Below are positions 13,871 to 14,980 of a stretch of DNA of 14,980 nucleotides, piece by piece; the first letter of the stretch is position 1, and every line of letters begins with the position of its first letter. The stretch comes from Spirochaetota bacterium (GTDB lineage: Bacteria; Spirochaetota; UBA12135; COTS27). Both the position numbers and the translations under genes were made by a program. Location of the stretch: contig JAUXHF010000013.1 of NCBI GenBank assembly GCA_030621685.1, positions 1 through 14,980 on the forward strand. Direction: 5' to 3'. Below the pieces are notes generated by a model, which worked only from the letters and a program-made list of their open reading frames with translations, ran no database searches and was not told where the DNA came from.

Positions 13871-14980
13871 TTAATTCTTGTTAGAATCTTTTCTAAGAAA
13901 GCGTTGCAGGAGCGTTTCATTTTGGTTTTTCTTGAGTGTTAGCAAAAGCAAAAAGAAAGATAGAGTAAGCAGGAAAAGGAAAGCCAGCTCTAGCTTGTTT
14001 TCATGTTTGCTTAAGAATAAACCCGGATCATAGCGGTAGAGGGAATGAAGGAAGCCAAGAACAAATTCATTCCACCAAGAAAGGATAGCAGCTAGGCTCT
14101 TGGCAAGCTGGGCAAGAATAGGGAAAGCGATGAGCGGGGAAAAGGTGAGTAACAAAAAGCAGAAACTGCCCAGCAACGAGAGCATAACCATGGGGGGCAT
14201 GAAAATGTTATAGAGCGGCGAAAGCAAGTTAGCCTCGCCAAAGACATATATGGATATAGGCAAGGTGAAAAGCCAGCAAGCAAGAGCTATGGCTAGGGCG
14301 ATGGAGGTAAAAACAAAGAAATTTTTTATATACTTAAAAAAAGCATACTCGGGTAGAAATTTATCGAAGAAGCTTTTTATCTGCTGCAAGAGAGTGCTGC
14401 TATGCCTAAGTTGCCAAACAAAGCATATGCCTAAGAGCGCCGAAAAGCTAAGCATAAACGAAAGATTATAAATATTTGCGGGATTGAAGAGGACGGCAAA
14501 GGTGAAGCTTATGGCAAGAATAAGCGAGAGGCGTGGCCGGCGGTTTAAGAGAATAAAGACACATAGTAACGCGGCCATGGCATAGGTGCGAAACAGAGAA
14601 AAGTTAGCATTGAGTGCGCCAGCTAATAAAATATACAAGGGCAAGGCAGTTAGCAGGAACAGGATTTTTATTTGTATTTTCCGCAGTTTCAAAAACCTTG
14701 CAACCATTCCTAAAGGGAAAATGTTCATTGCCGTAAAAAAAAATAAGGCCAGAGCCGAAGCATGCATACCAGAGACAGCAAAAAGATGGTAGGTTCCCGT
14801 CAGCCGAAAGCGCTGTTTATCTTGATTTTGAAGATGGCTTTTATCACCGGTGAGCAGGGCTAGCGAAAGCCCGGCGGCCCGAGCCGAGAGAAACTGCTCT
14901 GCTTGCTCTTTTACGTAGCTTTGCATAGACGCAGAAATTTTTTGCAAGCCTAAACGAGTAAAAAGAGCTGGCTGTTTTTC
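13871..14980 (-). CDS. comEC: ComEC/Rec2-family DNA-uptake channel, C-terminal part (5' end outside the window)
   Basis: ComEC is the inner-membrane channel that passes single-stranded DNA into the cell during natural transformation. The reading frame is open to the right edge, so the N-terminus lies outside the window; I do not accept the TTG at 14947 as the start. The competence-domain signature HLFAVSGMHASALALFF is present, followed by about seven to eight hydrophobic helices, the RTYAMAALLCVFILLNRRPRLSLIL segment (split here as RTYAMAALL and LNRRPRL) and NPANIYNLSFMLSFSALLGI. It ends after a final membrane helix with a short Asn/Lys-rich tail, so there is no C-terminal beta-lactamase-like domain, as in the shorter members of the family. 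The gene lies 117 bp upstream of the carbonic anhydrase gene in the same direction. No other competence gene is visible. Confidence 0.88.
   Translation of the reverse strand, partial: EKQPALFTRLGLQKISASMQSYVKEQAEQFLSARAAGLSLALLTGDKSHLQNQDKQRFRLTGTYHLFAVSGMHASALALFFFTAMNIFPLGMVARFLKLRKIQIKILFLLTALPLYILLAGALNANFSLFRTYAMAALLCVFILLNRRPRLSLILAISFTFAVLFNPANIYNLSFMLSFSALLGICFVWQLRHSSTLLQQIKSFFDKFLPEYAFFKYIKNFFVFTSIALAIALACWLFTLPISIYVFGEANLLSPLYNIFMPPMVMLSLLGSFCFLLLTFSPLIAFPILAQLAKSLAAILSWWNEFVLGFLHSLYRYDPGLFLSKHENKLELAFLFLLTLSFFLLLLTLKKNQNETLLQRFLRKDSNKN

Noticed and set aside
14947..14980. TTG at 14947 as the comEC start
   Set aside because: The frame stays open to the window edge and the ComEC family has more N-terminal sequence, so the gene is simply cut off.
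1..14980. CTAG tetranucleotides seem frequent, unlike many bacteria where they are rare
   Set aside because: A rough count of about 55-60 is close to what base composition predicts, so it shows lack of depletion only and is not strong evidence of anything.
1..14980. CRISPR array, tRNA/rRNA genes, insertion sequences, phage structural genes
   Set aside because: No regularly spaced short repeats with unique spacers, no T-loop-like tRNA signatures, no transposase and no phage proteins were seen.

Overview
The window (about 42% G+C by eye) is a chromosomal stretch from a Gram-negative-type bacterium. It carries peptidoglycan, arginine, riboflavin and CoA biosynthesis genes, a type IIA topoisomerase pair, a cytosolic NtrB-like histidine kinase, a gamma-class carbonic anhydrase and the end of a ComEC DNA-uptake channel. 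Standard code fits all genes. TTG and GTG starts occur beside ATG, and several starts have no visible Shine-Dalgarno (SD) sequence. The lineage cannot be fixed from sequence alone. A host-associated spirochaete-like organism is my best guess, held at low confidence; no rRNA, tRNA, CRISPR array or transposase is visible.

Layout, left to right. 1-329: tandem, decaying copies of the 3' end of murB, running off the left edge. 330-1322: intact murB (minus strand). 1323-1769: non-coding, with the murB promoter, a short imperfect tandem repeat and a small plus-strand ORF with the best SD of the window. 1770-2369: an unrecognised 199-codon gene (minus). 2370-2685: divergent regulatory region holding six perfect AGCCT pentamers and the argG promoter. 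2686-3963: argG, the only large plus-strand gene. 4009-14980: eight minus-strand genes in a row, transcribed right to left: comEC (cut by the window edge), gamma carbonic anhydrase, parC-like, parE-like, histidine kinase, coaX, riboflavin synthase and a large exported helical-repeat protein.

The parC-like and parE-like genes should form one A2B2 topoisomerase. Both are divergent: the A subunit is short (487 aa) and lacks the C-terminal beta-propeller, and the B subunit has unusual wording in its Toprim and nearby motifs. The remaining genes look like single housekeeping functions with no pathway neighbours (argG without argH, ribE without other rib genes, a kinase without a response regulator).

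The most unusual feature is a shared pattern of partial gene-end duplication. The 3' end of murB is present at least three times in tandem, and a 60-bp piece of the 5' end of the parC-like gene is repeated 124 bp upstream of its source. There are also simple-sequence tracts in places where length change would matter: C8 in the signal-peptide codons of the exported protein, G/C10 plus three 13-bp repeats in the leader of the parE-like gene, and (AGCCT)6 upstream of argG. I see no convincing new multi-gene system; these repeats are the best leads.
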